DNA of 64,000 bases, from assembly GCA_012064415.1 (NCBI GenBank), contig SSNU01000209.1, positions 186,001 through 250,000 on the forward strand. The letters are read 5' to 3'. Positions 36,701 to 49,233 of the stretch are shown one piece after another. This DNA comes from Gyrodactylus bullatarudis (taxonomy: Eukaryota > Platyhelminthes > Monogenea > Gyrodactylidea > Gyrodactylidae). The notes below the pieces were generated by a model. That model was not told the DNA's origin. It searched no databases and worked only from the letters and a program-made list of their open reading frames with translations. Each line of letters begins with the position of its first letter. The first letter of the stretch is position 1. The position numbers and the translations under genes are program-made.

Positions 36701-39700
36701 GAGTTCTAGTTCATCCTACGTCCTCATGTTTGAATTATTCAAATACTTGGTATATACTGTACATTTTTATTACTACAGGACTAATTTGGAAAAATACATG
36801 ATCCTTCACACTCGATTCAAAATGATTTATCACTTACTACTACAGTTGGATAGAAATACAATTTCAATTAAATTTTTTCTTCTCTAGCCCATAGACAAAT
36901 TCATGGGCGATATTTTTCTTTCGATAAATTTTGAAATCATTAAATTTGAAGTTTTACTTTTGAAGTTTCCTATAGTAGCCAATTAGGGATTCCTCCCACT
37001 TTGCTAGCAAGCAAAGAAAAGTACACATTTCAGAATTAGATTTTCAAAACACAAAAATAATTGTAAATTTTCTGAATTTAGTTTAGCCAGATAGAATAGA
37101 ATCCTTGGCTGATTAATTTTCTCATGAATTCAATTCCAGATAAACCCCTATTTCAATGGAAGAATAGTCTATTGGAAAGTGATAACACAGTGTTGATATC
37201 GATCCTTGAGAATTCTAGTCTCACAATCGAATCGAATGTGGTTAGCTATCCAGCATCTAGGGTTAAATGGATTCGAGCCATTGACAATATCACAAGTGAG
37301 TCAACTTTATACTTTTATCGATTTGAGGTCTTTGTTTCAGATCTTCAAGTGAACAGATTTGCTACAGATCTCAAGAGTTTTGAGAAATGAGTATATTTTC
37401 ACTCTATTGTATATCAATTAAAATTGTAAGGAAATCATTCAGTAATCAGAGAAGGGAAATGTTAAATTTCTTCTCTCACGCCATTAAACCAAAATTTGTC
37501 TGTGATCTGTACCAATATGATCCAATCTGTCCTTTCTTCTGGGTTCTATCCTTTTTTTCTATGCAAAAGTCTTTTTTAAAGGCATTACAAAGAGAGATGT
37601 CTGTCCATCAAACAATTATGAATTTTATACACATTTATTATGCCAAATATTTTTTTAGATGTGCTTTTAACTCCTACACATTCAACAACTCTTGGTTAAT
37701 TTCTCTTCAAAGGGGCAAACTATTAAAACTTTAGCAAATTGGCATTGTTACTCAAAAGGATGATTGATTTTAGAACCCTTATTCACCTTTATTTTCTAAA
37801 TAAAACACATTCGGGATGAAATTCTCAAATTACTTGTAGATTTGAGTTCTAGATTTTTCTCAAAAAAGCTGGTCATTTGAATGAAGCAAGAAATTGTACT
37901 GTCAATCTCTTTAGACTCTATCTCCAGCTCAGGTGTAAATACACCTATTAATATGAAGAATTTCTCAATTTTTCATCAAGAAATCAAGATTTGATCAAGT
38001 CTTTTTGGAATGGAGATCATGAGATCCATTTTCACCACATGAAGAAAAATATAAATTTTTGGGAAAATTGTGGCAAATTTTAAATCTAAACTAAACTTTA
38101 ACTTGATATTCAAGTTAAAATTTTTCTTGATTTCAAACTGATAGTGGGATCGAAAATTGATTTTCAAGAAAACCTTTTACCACTTTAAAAAATTGATTAT
38201 AACGTTGTTCGCTTGCTACATGACTATGTTGTCTTCTGGCTTGTATTGGTCTATCTGTAGAAAAAGAAAGGGGAGAGAAAGGTGTAATATTTCTTGAAGA
38301 ATAAGGATTATAAAAATTATAGTGATTGCTATAGTAATCAGAATTATTATAGTAATAACTCTGATAATATAATTCACTTGAAAGAAAATTAAGATTAGAA
38401 TAAAAAACATTTAGATTACCCTGATAAAAATAGTTAGGACTCACACATTATTTCGAATACATGGTAATCTAAATGTTTTTTATTCTAATTTTAATAAATA
38501 ACTTATTACTATAATAATTCTGATTACTATAACAATCACTATAATTTTTATAATCCTTATTCTTCAAGAAATATTACACCTTTCTCTCCCCTTTCTTTTT
38601 CTACAGATAGTCCGATACAAGCCAGAAGACAAAATAGTCAGGTAGCAAGCGAACAACGTTATAGTCAATCTATGCCGAACAGCTCCCTGAAGAACTACTT
38701 GGTTCAAAATTATGATTTTTTTAAATTTTATTCAATCTTCAGGGAAAATTTCACTGATTTTCAAGCAGTAAAAATGATCAAGGAATCAAAATCTTTTTAC
38801 AAGACAATTCTTAAAATCTGATTCGGTATATTTGATATTTTGACTAATCGTGATCCTAAAAATCAATTTTTGATCCCTCTATCACTTTGAAGTCAAAGTT
38901 CAATAAATCTGATTTGAAATATCATAATGTTCTTAAAAATTGATTTATTTCAAATCTTTTTTCTTCATTTGGGTTAAAATGAATCTCATGATCTAAACAC
39001 CAAAAAGTCATGATCAAATTCGACTTCTTGACGAATAATTGTCCATTTTCATAATAACTAGCATTACTTTTACAAAGAAGTGGACCAGAAAAGGTTTTTC
39101 TCCCCAAATTTCCCAACATTAAATTACGTTTCTCCCGCTGGTTTCTTCTTACCATCAATATTTTTTGTTTTCTTTCTTTCAAAAGTGAAAAGATATCAAG
39201 CCGTGTTAACTTTGTCACTGTATTTACCTAAGAATCAGAGGAGATTGGTTTATGTGTAGCTTGAATCTTTAATTATTATTTGGTACTGTATTTTGTTAAG
39301 TGTAAGTAAGTAATAGAGGGGTGGAGGGAACGCGAAAAAGTTCTTTCCTACAAATTCTTTCATTGATGCATTTTGAAAAATAAAATTCTCCATATCAGAA
39401 TTCAAATGGGGTAAAATTAATTTATGACATTTTTCATAAATACTTTAACATTTATTAAAGTATTGCATTTATCAATAAATACTATTGATTTATTTTTTAA
39501 TAGAATATAGTACTTTGTACAATACATTGTTATCAATATTATTATTATTAATAGTAATCTATTAATTTCATTTTCATTCAGTGTCAACTTATAACCAGCT
39601 CCACTTACAAAGTACAGGAGTCAAAGATCGAGGCATATACACATGTATAGCACAGAATGAAGTTGGTTATTCCAGAATAAACTATAATGTTGTCGTATAT

Positions 39701-42700
39701 TGTAAGTACTCTATTATTACAAATGCCCATTTAGAATGTATTCTCAGACCAGCAAATGTCGAATAAAACTGACATATAGTTAATGATTAATCAGTATAAC
39801 CTCTGAGAAATATTACAAATTCTTTAATTATTTATCCTCCTAATACAATGATCCAAAAATTTATTCACAAAGTTGAAGAAATTAGACAATGCCTATCTGT
39901 TATATCCTAGTCTGATTAACATGTAATAGCTGTACAGAGTTGGAATATATATCATCTCCTTTTTGGCTTCTTCACTTAAGAATTTTCAATAATTTTCATG
40001 GTGTTCTTCAGACGAACTTATCATTTATATTGGCTAGTTTGGACACATTCTCTGCAGCGTGGGGTTCTGATTCAAATGTTATACTGTAACATATAGTATT
40101 ATTATTTCGATGAATTAACCACTGGTGAAGACATATGAAGACAACGACTAATTATTCTAAAAACAAATCATTTTATCTTTTAATTTCAAGATTTACCTCG
40201 AATAAGTATAACTCCTTCACGGGAACTTGTAGAGGGAGCTTCAATTAATGAAACATGTCATGTCGATGCATACCCACTGCCGTTGTCAATTAACTGGAAA
40301 TTACCCAAAATTAACTTACCCCTGAAGCAAGGCAAAATCTTGACCATAAACAATCTAACAAGGTACGATAAAGGCCATTACATTTGTGTTGTTCATGTGG
40401 ATATGAACTTGCCAGATGATATCATCTTTGATAATTTCCACGAAAGAGATTTGTGGACAAAGCAGGATTACATTACCAAGACTATGAATGTTCAGGTACT
40501 ACGTAAGTTTAAGTAATGTCTTAACTTCAACAAGAGATTCAAACATTTGTTATTTTGCTCAAAAAATTTATTTAGCTATTCATTTGTAAAAATTTAAAAA
40601 TGAAATAATTCTTCAGGTAAGAGGATATTATAGCGTTTTTTGGTTCTTTTTTGAATTCCATGTTTAGGTTTTTGATTTTGTGGTCATGTTTTTAAAAATA
40701 TTTTTGCATCTGTTAAAAATGGCAAGCTCTTCACATGACCGTATTCCGGGGGTATTGTTGCCTAGACTTTGTCGGTTCGAGCAGACTAGCGTTGAAGATT
40801 TGATAAGAGTGAGCGTTTTTAATTGTCTCTTCTTTGTCTTAAACAGTTTCTAGATAAATTCAGGTCAGTCTGGAAAGTGGCTGAAAGTCGGCGTATGAAT
40901 CTTTTAAATGTAGTCTGAATTTTATTTGACCATTTATCACATTCGGGATTCCATACTACAGTGCAGTGATTGATTATTGGCCGAGCATATAAAGCTAATC
41001 GATCTGAAGTTGGGAATCTATGATTTTTACAGAAATCTCGATTTTCATCATGAATTCGAATTTTTTTTAAATTTGGAATCCTACTCATGTTATCCACTTT
41101 TACCAGTTGAAGAAAAAAAGTCTGAAAAAATGGCCATTTTTCAAATATCGATTTGGCGCCAAATTCCCATTTTTTCGAACTTTGAACCGAAAATTTTTAT
41201 TGATTTGAAAGTTGGAGGTTAATCAAAAGGGGTTTTTCAGGATCAAGATTAGACAAGAAAATCAATTCAACTGAATCTTATCTGATACATTGCCTTATTA
41301 TCATTTGGGAGCTGGATTTCGATTTTTGATCATTTCACTACTTGAAACTCAATGAAATTTCGATAATTCAAAATCACTCGAAATGAGGTAACTGTCGGTA
41401 ATTTGACGGTGCCAGTCAGTTTTCTTGTCTAATCTTGATTATGAAAAAGCACTTTCGATCAGCCTCCCACTTTGAAATCAATAAAAATTTTCGGTTCAAA
41501 TTTCGAAAAAATGGGATTTTAATTAATTTAACTTTCTCAGAGCTTTAGTGGTCAAATTCGAATAACCTGTCTAATGGGATAATGAGAGGTTTGAGATGGA
41601 ACAGTGTTGCTCTCACCCTGTCCGTTTGGCGCAAAACCCTTCAAATCTTCCAAATGGAAAAATGATTTGAGCTCAAAACTTTCATCTATCGGCTTATTTA
41701 TTAATGTGATTCAGAAAATGTTTGTCTTCCTGAAAAAATTGACATTCTGATAAAAGAACCAGCTTCAATTTAGATTAGAAAAAATACCTTAAATTCGATT
41801 GAATAAAATTTTGAAATTATTATCTCAAACCTGACGAACAACTTGAAAAAAGTTCAATAAGTTAAAACTTTTCCACTCGAAATAACTGCCCATTTCAGTT
41901 ATTATTAATTCAAAGTCCGTTTAGTAAAAGATAATACTGATTTATGTAATACTGATTTGAATAATTCATGATAGTTTGGAATAAATTCTGCTTTTCAAGA
42001 CTGAAAAATCCTTAATAATGCATCAACTATAAATGTAAAACTTGGAACCACCTGAATTCAATCAAAGGATTACTGTAATACAATAAATAATTATTCATTT
42101 GAGGCAGGGGTAAGTATCTCCTGAATAATTCCAACCCCAAGGCTATATATAACATATATATACATTGTATATTATACAATCTACTGGCTACTTTTGCAAA
42201 TAATACACTCTGAAGTAGATAAATAAGGCAGTTTGATTCACAAGTAGCACTATCTGTTCTCCCAGAAATATGAGATATGAAGTATGATGAGACATGGGGT
42301 CAGACAAGAATTCTTGTAATAATGACGGGGTATAATTGAAAGCATATTTTTTTCAATTCTCCTACTTCGAGTGTCCATCTCCTCCTATTGTTTCCACCTT
42401 GTTAAAAATACAGTACATTCACGTGCATATACGTTGAGATTAACAATCATGTTTACTGAATTATGTCATTATCATCCTCTAATTCACTTTGATACAACAA
42501 CCACAGTGATTATAACGAGAGACGATAGAGGAAAACATGTGAATCATCGTATAAAACAAATATCCACTCTATTAAATATGAAAGAATTATACATTATTAA
42601 ACGAATGTTTGACTCATGAACATGGAATATTCAAGGTGAAAAAGCAAGCTAACGAGCAAACAAAGTCAAAATTTAATTATCCAATGCAATTTGAAATAGT

Positions 42701-45700
42701 TTTGTGATGGTAGGATTTTCCCATAAAAATATGATTAAAAGTTTGAGCACACAGAGAATAAGATTGTTTCTAGAAGAGAGAACTGAAAATCATTTATTAT
42801 TTTCAGATTCTCCTGGGAAAGCTTTCATTGATGAACATGCAACCAGAGTTGCTGCAGAATCATCCATTTCCCTCAGTTGTCGAGTTCATGATAAAATTGG
42901 CAAGTTTACCATTAAAACATAAACAGGTCAACTTAATCTTGAAAAAAATAACATTTCAGATCTTGGTAATCCAATGTCTAATTTTGTCTGGACATTCAAA
43001 GGGTTAACACGAGACTCCCAGCCAAGACTTTTAAGTGACATTTCCTCCAAGTACTCAGACGGTCTCAATATGGATCATATCTCATTAAAGAATGAACTCA
43101 AGATTGCTAAAGCATCAATACAAGACTCTGGTGAGTACTCTTGTCGTCTATCCAACTCAGAGGGTAATGGAACCATCTCCTCGATCAAATTATCTGTAAC
43201 AAGTGGACCGATCATGTTACAGACTAGAGAACCTGGAACTGTCATCGGAGGCTCCGCTTTTGATCCTAAAGCATCCCTATCAATGCCAACATTTTATATT
43301 GACACCCTGCAGAATCTAACATGTCTAGCAGAGAGTAATCCAATGGCTGAGTTTACATGGTTCAAAGACAAGATACCTCTCAATCTGAGGGAAGAAGATC
43401 AGGATAGCCTGCTAGAAATAAAAGAGGAAATTTCTGATTTCAACGTCTTTCATTCAAAGAGTACACTTGCCTTTAAGGAGCCTGAGTATTTTTGTCGACA
43501 CAGGGAATTCTGCGATTGGACCCTTATCTACGTGAAATGGATCCTCAGTAAACGTTGTACAGAGTATGTTTGTATCGCCAAGAATTCATATGGTCGAGAT
43601 AAAGTTCGTTTTGTCTATCAGCCAAACTGTGAGGTTTTTTGGAATTTTGAATATTCTTTTGAAAAATTTAACAATAATTCTTTTGCAGTTGGTATCGTTC
43701 CTCTGACTACAGTGCAGCGGGTTTCATTCTATGATAGTAAATCCTTTGGTAGAAAAATTGGTCCGTTATTATGTGATTTTTCTGGGACACGGAAAATTGA
43801 CGGCTTCAACTGGTACCAGTTGATCAATGGAAGATGGCAGAAAATTCAATTTGATGTAAGTTTCAAACATTTCAAAAACTGCTGATGGCCTCAGGCTGAT
43901 TATGAATATTTTTTCAGTTTGAAAGCAATAAATTTGAGCAACAAGTCATTCTCGACCGACCCCTCTACGAAAAGTTGATAGATTTCATTGAAAAAGAAGC
44001 TACCTTTCGTCATGAAAACCAATCGGAAGTCATTGAATATTTTAACCGTTTAAAGCATGCATCAACAGCTCTGTGGATTTCTGACTTTAAAGCAGCTGAC
44101 AGCCACGAGTACAAGTGTGAAGCCTACCGATATGGGAATAGTCTACTGAATGAGCCCAAATATATTGTGGAAGCATTTGATATTGTCAAATTATCAGAAA
44201 CAAGTTAGCCCCTACATATTTTATCATTAGTTGTAAATGACAACTTTTCATGGAACTAACCTGAGCGATAGTTTAGATTGAAAGATCTTTTCTAATGAAA
44301 AAAAACTGTTTACGTGAAGCTTTTTATTAGTGATTTTTAAACTCAAATCCTTCTTTTAGATGTTCCGAGGCCGGTGAATGAGTTGAAGCAAATTGAGGCT
44401 ACTGAAACGTCCATTCTCTTCAAATGGAACCCGGGACATCATGGAATATCAAATGTTAACAACCATGTTATAACTCTAGACTCAGACGAACTTTCCACAT
44501 TCTCAGTTTACAATGCAAAATTAACTGATATGATCTTGAATAGTCAAGAGTTTGAGATAGGTGTTATTGAGTTGTCTTCCAAGCAATTGGAAAAGCTCAA
44601 AATAATTCGAGGAAATCACTATCTCAATTTAACAGGTTCGTTATCCAAGATGAAAGAATGTTTTTCTCTTTTTAAATATTTCTCAACTTTGACAGATTTA
44701 GATCCAGACACAAAGTACCAGATATCGATAACATCGAAAAATAATCTAGGGACTTCTAAGGAACCGATTAAAATTATTGGGAGAACAAAAGAGGCCGTTT
44801 TGGAAAAGCCCCAAGGTGTTGTTCTCGACAAAGAAACCGGTATTGTCACAATAAGTCCAGGAAGTTCTGGTCTCTGTGCTCGTATTGAATATTTCCATGA
44901 ACGTGTCTGGGAATCTGTTGTTCCGGAGGATGTTGAAGTTTTATCTCTGCCAAAAGACTCTCAAAAACTCACCATAAATAATAAAAAACATTTTGATCCT
45001 ATTGAAATAAGTTACTCTGAGGCATTTCGTCATTCGGAGGAGGTGAAGATTTACGAGAAACAAAACTGTCTACCTCTTCAATCTAGCTCCATTCAACGTG
45101 TCAAAATCCACAAGAGAAATGATCCCAGTTATGCTCTACGCATTCGTTATTGCATTCGTAATAAACCCGACACTTGTTCTGGCTATGTTAACATTCCTAG
45201 CTACATGACTAATACGCTCATTTTTCTCGTGGGCATTGCATGCATAACCCTCATTCTCATCTTTATCATCATCTTGGCTGTTTGTTATATGAGAAAGGCT
45301 AATTCTTGTGGACGAATAATGAGTGTAAATCATAAACTCTACAAAAACGTGGCTCAGACAAATGCAATTTTAGAAAAGACCATTATATCAGGAACAAACT
45401 CTGATAATGCTTACCAAAATTATCCCCCAAATGGCTCGAATGGGATGAATTCAAATCAGACTCAAATCGATTCAGGAACATATCTCGTCATGTGCCCAGA
45501 GCAAAGTCAGCCTACCCCCTGGTCGTCGCCGAATTATCAGTCATTCAACCTAGATCCAAATGTTGATGTCAACCAAAATGTGCTCGGCCATCCAGGTGCC
45601 ACTCTGACCCCAACCAAGGGAAGATTGTTCAACGACCTACCAGTTAATAATGGCTATTCAACTTTTGAGAATCCAAAGGCCAGATCTCATGATACTGGTT

Positions 45701-46471
45701 GTATTCCACATCAGCTCAATGCCATGGAAACATCGTATACACTTAGTAATTGGCTAAACCCCAATACCGTCCAATGTAAGTTTATATTTTATTTCTCTTT
45801 TTTACTTGCCAGTAACATGATCTTTACTTTGTTTAAATCTTCATCACTTAAATGATTGAAAAACTATTATTTTTGAAGCAACTATATAATTTATTCCCTC
45901 GAATATTGACTATCTCAGTTATATGATTGACATATTTTGATCTCTTGAACTATGAAAGAAATAGAATATTTTATATAACTACTTACATACTTACACTTAT
46001 TCTAATTTTCTTCGACTTTTACAATTTTCCACAGTCAAATTTTCATGATGCAGCTTCAAAAATAAGAAGTTTTGAAAACCATAGATTTACGATAAAGATA
46101 GAAAATAATTTTAATAAAAATTGTATAACTTCAATAAACGAAATAGATTAGGCAGTATTTTTTTATTTTTGCATACAAGGCTTTTACGACATCTTGAGTT
46201 ATACTTTAGACACTTTAGCACCGATTTGAAAGTTTCAATGACTTTATTTTCAGGTTCAAATCTCCACTGCGAACCCATGTTGGGATATAGCATGGATCAT
46301 TCCTGTTGTCATCCGAGCTCGTTTGTAGATTCAACATCGCACCTGGTTGGCTCTTCTCAATTTCAAACGTTCCCCTACATCACTAACACATCATCAGGTA
46401 CAATGCCCAGGCGAAACTCTAACAATCCAGACTGCCTTGATAACTTCAATACTGAATTTTGTAGAATATAA
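33747..46471 (+). CDS. Ig/FN3 single-pass transmembrane adhesion protein (echinoid/nephrin-like architecture), 5' partial
   Basis: Probable cell-surface adhesion or signalling receptor. Exons: 33747-33964, 34032-34203, 35562-35930, 37140-37295, 39582-39701, 40191-40502, 42807-42899, 42960-43628, 43689-43855, 43918-44203, 44360-44635, 44696-45775, 46254-46471. Joined, they give about 1377 residues in one frame; most junctions are phase 1, as usual for Ig genes. Ig domains show C...W...YxC signatures (LFCSGKKANPAPRISWF; CHVDAYP...YICVV; LSCRV...GEYSCRL; LTCLAESNP...YVCIA; LLCDF...YKCEA). An FN3 domain follows (ILFKWNPG...LDPDTKYQISI), a degenerate second one, a membrane span near 45205-45290 and a 220-residue tail rich in Asn, Ser and Pro. 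Echinoid has a similar Ig7-FN3(2)-TM layout, but I cannot prove orthology. Signal peptide and first exons were not found. Introns contain MITE and LINE debris. Confidence 0.85.
35353..35510. repeat. Dispersed ~150 bp repeat, copy 3
   Basis: Matches 24991-25160 in the same orientation over most of its length (CGTAGTAAAATTCATTGA ... GCTTAGTTTCGAT). It sits in an intron of the Ig/FN3 gene, ending about 50 bp before the exon at 35562. Confidence 0.6.
38192..38669. mobile_element. Foldback (long hairpin) MITE
   Basis: Positions 38192-38420 recur as an inverted copy at about 38463-38669 with a ~40 bp spacer, forming a potential hairpin with arms of over 200 bp. The outer ends read ATTGATTATAACGTTGTTCG and its complement. 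The arms differ at scattered sites and small indels. A single diverged arm lies at 53681-53796. It is in the 2.3 kb intron 37296-39581 of the Ig/FN3 gene. Confidence 0.8.
40700..41097 (-). pseudogene. LINE reverse-transcriptase C-terminal remnant
   Basis: Minus-strand reading gives LALYARPIINHCTVVWNPEC, then IQTTFKRFIRRLSA, again the post-RT segment of a non-LTR element. A stop interrupts the frame near 40819. It lies in the intron 40503-42806 of the Ig/FN3 gene. Confidence 0.6.
41155..41525. repeat. Inverted repeat with ~110 bp arms
   Basis: About 41155-41262 and 41412-41525 are inverted copies sharing GAACCGAAAATTTTTATTGA and the flanking AAGATTAGACAAGAAAA. The spacer segment 41340-41392 (CAATGAAATTTCGATAA...) recurs near 56412-56467. 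It is probably a diverged non-autonomous element in the Ig/FN3 gene intron. Confidence 0.6.
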
Positions 46472-46591
46472 CTTTTACAATCTTGAAATATTTAATACTT
46501 GCCCCCCCCCTTTCCCCTACTACCAGAGAGATCAGAGATCTATTATACCCCCTCCGAATCCCTTTGTAATTTATGACACAATTTAGTTTTC

Positions 46592-46597
46592 AATAAA
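46592..46597 (+). terminator. Poly(A) signal of the Ig/FN3 gene
   Basis: AATAAA 121 nt after the stop codon. A nine-base C run (46502-46510) lies in the 3' UTR. Confidence 0.6.
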
Positions 46598-47531
46598 TAC
46601 TTAAAATACAGATAAATAAGGGACAAGTTACTGTATTTGAAATGTATCTCAGGTTAACATGTAGAAATCCTTATGTATTTTTTTCTGTCTTCAAATCCCC
46701 AGACAGACTTTTATAAGCTTGATAAAGAAAAACAATTTCTTGAACAACCTATATATTCATTGAAATAATTTATTCTAATTTATTTACAAACACACACACG
46801 TACAGCTGTATTTTGAATTAGAATGAATTAGAAATTGGAAGGAAAGTTGTGAAAATTCTCATCTTTTCGTGCAAACATTAAAATCATTATTAAATAATAT
46901 CTTCTTTATTAATACAAAATAATACAGTTTCATAGTCACACATTGTGTACCGCTTCCTTCTCTTCTGGTTGAACTTACTACTACTGTTGTAGGTTTCATT
47001 TGAACCTCGAAATTTTTCATCTACCTTTCAACTCGAAATGGAGGTGGGTAGTGATTTGAGTCATTGGTTCTGACTCTGTATTGTAATTACTGTATTACTT
47101 TCAGTTCATGTTACTATTCTGGCTCTCTAGTCAAGGAGTAGAAGGCGGATAGAAGAGAAAAAAGCCAGATTGTGACTCTTTAATAATAATAAAAATGATA
47201 ATATAGAGGTGATAACATAAAAATAATAAGAAATTTGAAGGTGTAATATATCTCATGTGGCAGAGAATAGAAAATAAAAAGAAAAAACCTACAAAGCAGT
47301 TGAATGTAGAGAGAGAGAGAGAGATCCAACAAATAGCAGAGACAGAATGAGCATAAGAGTGAGCAAAGTGTATTTCTTTTTTTTCTGTGCATTCTACAGC
47401 AGTAGTAGTAGAGAAATGTGTACACTTTCTTTTTCTGTCTATTTGTTTACATGAAGCCAAGCTACTAGAAAACCGACCGGTGAGAAATTTTCTCGATTCT
47501 CATTGGCCATCTTCAAGTTGTCAGTGAGAAA
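46598..47531. other. Intergenic region upstream of the LC8 gene
   Basis: No gene supported. It holds a GA run at about 47309-47324 and short AGT units near 47400. The ORFs on the minus strand here are low-complexity and lack motifs. Confidence 0.5.
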
Positions 47532-47539
47532 TATAAAAG
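47532..47539 (+). promoter_or_regulatory. TATA box of the LC8 gene
   Basis: TATAAAAG lies 93 nt before the LC8 ATG. Initiation about 30 nt downstream would leave a 5' UTR near 65 nt. Confidence 0.6.
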
Positions 47540-47631
47540 ATTTCTCTTGAGCTGCTTATAGATTTTACAATCATACCTTTTCTCAAAACCGCCAAGCACC
47601 ACTACTACTCAAAAGTGATCTGACTCCAAAA

Positions 47632-47946
<315 letters not shown>

Positions 47947-47993
47947 GAGTATATCTCCTTTGAAGAAGCAATCATAAAACGTCCATTGAAAAA

Positions 47994-47999
47994 AATAAA
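47994..47999 (+). terminator. Poly(A) signal of the LC8 gene
   Basis: AATAAA 48 nt after the LC8 stop codon. Confidence 0.6.
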
Positions 48000-48336
48000 C
48001 ACCAAAAAACTAATCTCTCCTCATAAACTTATTTCTGAGGTGAATGTAATTGAATTTTTATCATTAAACCTGAACAATACTCAATAAAGAATTAATTTCG
48101 TATTTCTTGAAATATTAATCTATTTCTTCTTGCTACTTGTTAGTAACTTAAGGATTATAACATAATTTGATTTCCCATGCGGTTAACAAAAGAGACACAG
48201 ACTCTATAAATGGAATGCAAAGAATTTATTGTTGAAAATAACGTCTCAAAAGTGCAATATTTGAACCAATTAGACTCATTACAGCAGAGAATAAAATAAT
48301 ATTCAGCATTGAGTGCTACATTTAAAATAGATGTAG

Positions 48337-48496
48337 AAGTAGATTATTTAAATCAATAATATTTATTAAGGATGATCTGAGTATTAAATCAAAGATATAA
48401 CAGTCAGACTTATAAAGACTTATCAACAAATTTTAATCAACAGTGAAGAGAACTCATAATTTATTTAAAACGTTAATTTCCATTTCATTTAAAGTT
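48337..48496 (+). repeat. Left copy of a 160 bp direct repeat flanking a LINE
   Basis: Compared by eye with 49005-49164, this differs at a single base (G versus A within CTTATAAAGACTTATC). It begins AAGTAGATTATTTAAATC and ends TTTCATTTAAAGTT. It is read as a target-site duplication made by the LINE insertion between the copies. Confidence 0.8.
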
Positions 48497-49004
48497 CATC
48501 ACTAGTTCTGAACTCAAAGTCAAGGTTTACAAAACTTTCATACTCTCAAAATTTGACTATGCAGCTGCCCTTATTCTTGGTTTAACAATTGAGTCGACAA
48601 GAAAGATCGAGAGAATACAATATAGATTCCTCACCTCATGCTATGGCCCAATCAGCTACAGAAATTGCCTTAATTTGTCCTCAATGTACCCTATCTGGCT
48701 CAGAAGGATCTCCAGCTCTCTCATACTCTATAACTCATATAGAGAACAAGACGATAATATCTCTCCTCATAACACCAGAAACCAAAGAAAATACTCGATT
48801 CTCCTCGGAAACATCCTCTGTCTCCAGGCCAGATTCAAACTTTCATTGGATTCAATCCCTTCCACAACCGTCAAATCCACCTGTACATTCCTCCAGAAAC
48901 TCATCCCAGAGGACGAAGACCTCTTCAGAAACTATTTTTCCTAATTGTACATACTTATTTATATTTTATTATCAGTTTAATAAACAAAAAATTTCTATTC
49001 CAAA
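48497..49004 (+). mobile_element. 5'-truncated LINE (non-LTR retrotransposon), 3' end only
   Basis: The plus-strand frame reads VYKTFILSKFDYAAALILGL, then RKIERIQYRFLTSCYG and a stop at 48944, matching the post-RT segment of LINEs. The stop is followed by a short 3' UTR with an AATAAA and an A-rich end (near 48985). The perfect fit between the two flanking direct repeats shows the insertion boundaries. Only about 510 bp of the element was copied. Confidence 0.75.
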
Positions 49005-49164
49005 AAGTAGATTATTTAAATCAATAATATTTATTAAGGATGATCTGAGTATTAAATCAAAGATATAACAGTCAGACTTATAAAAACTTATCAACAAATT
49101 TTAATCAACAGTGAAGAGAACTCATAATTTATTTAAAACGTTAATTTCCATTTCATTTAAAGTT
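49005..49164 (+). repeat. Right copy of the 160 bp direct repeat
   Basis: Near-identical to 48337-48496. It ends 69 nt before the NOG2 start codon, so it occupies the likely promoter and 5' UTR zone of that gene. Confidence 0.8.
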
Positions 49165-49233
49165 TCGCATTTAATAGACAGAAGCCGAATTTATTATGTT
49201 GTTTGAAAAGTTCATTTTTTCAAATTTTTAGCT

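Noticed and set aside
47131..47460. Minus-strand ORF upstream of LC8
   Set aside because: Low-complexity, spans a microsatellite, no motif.
48589..49068. 159-codon ORF as a host gene
   Set aside because: It is an alternate frame of the LINE fragment; the LINE frame next to it carries the recognisable motif.
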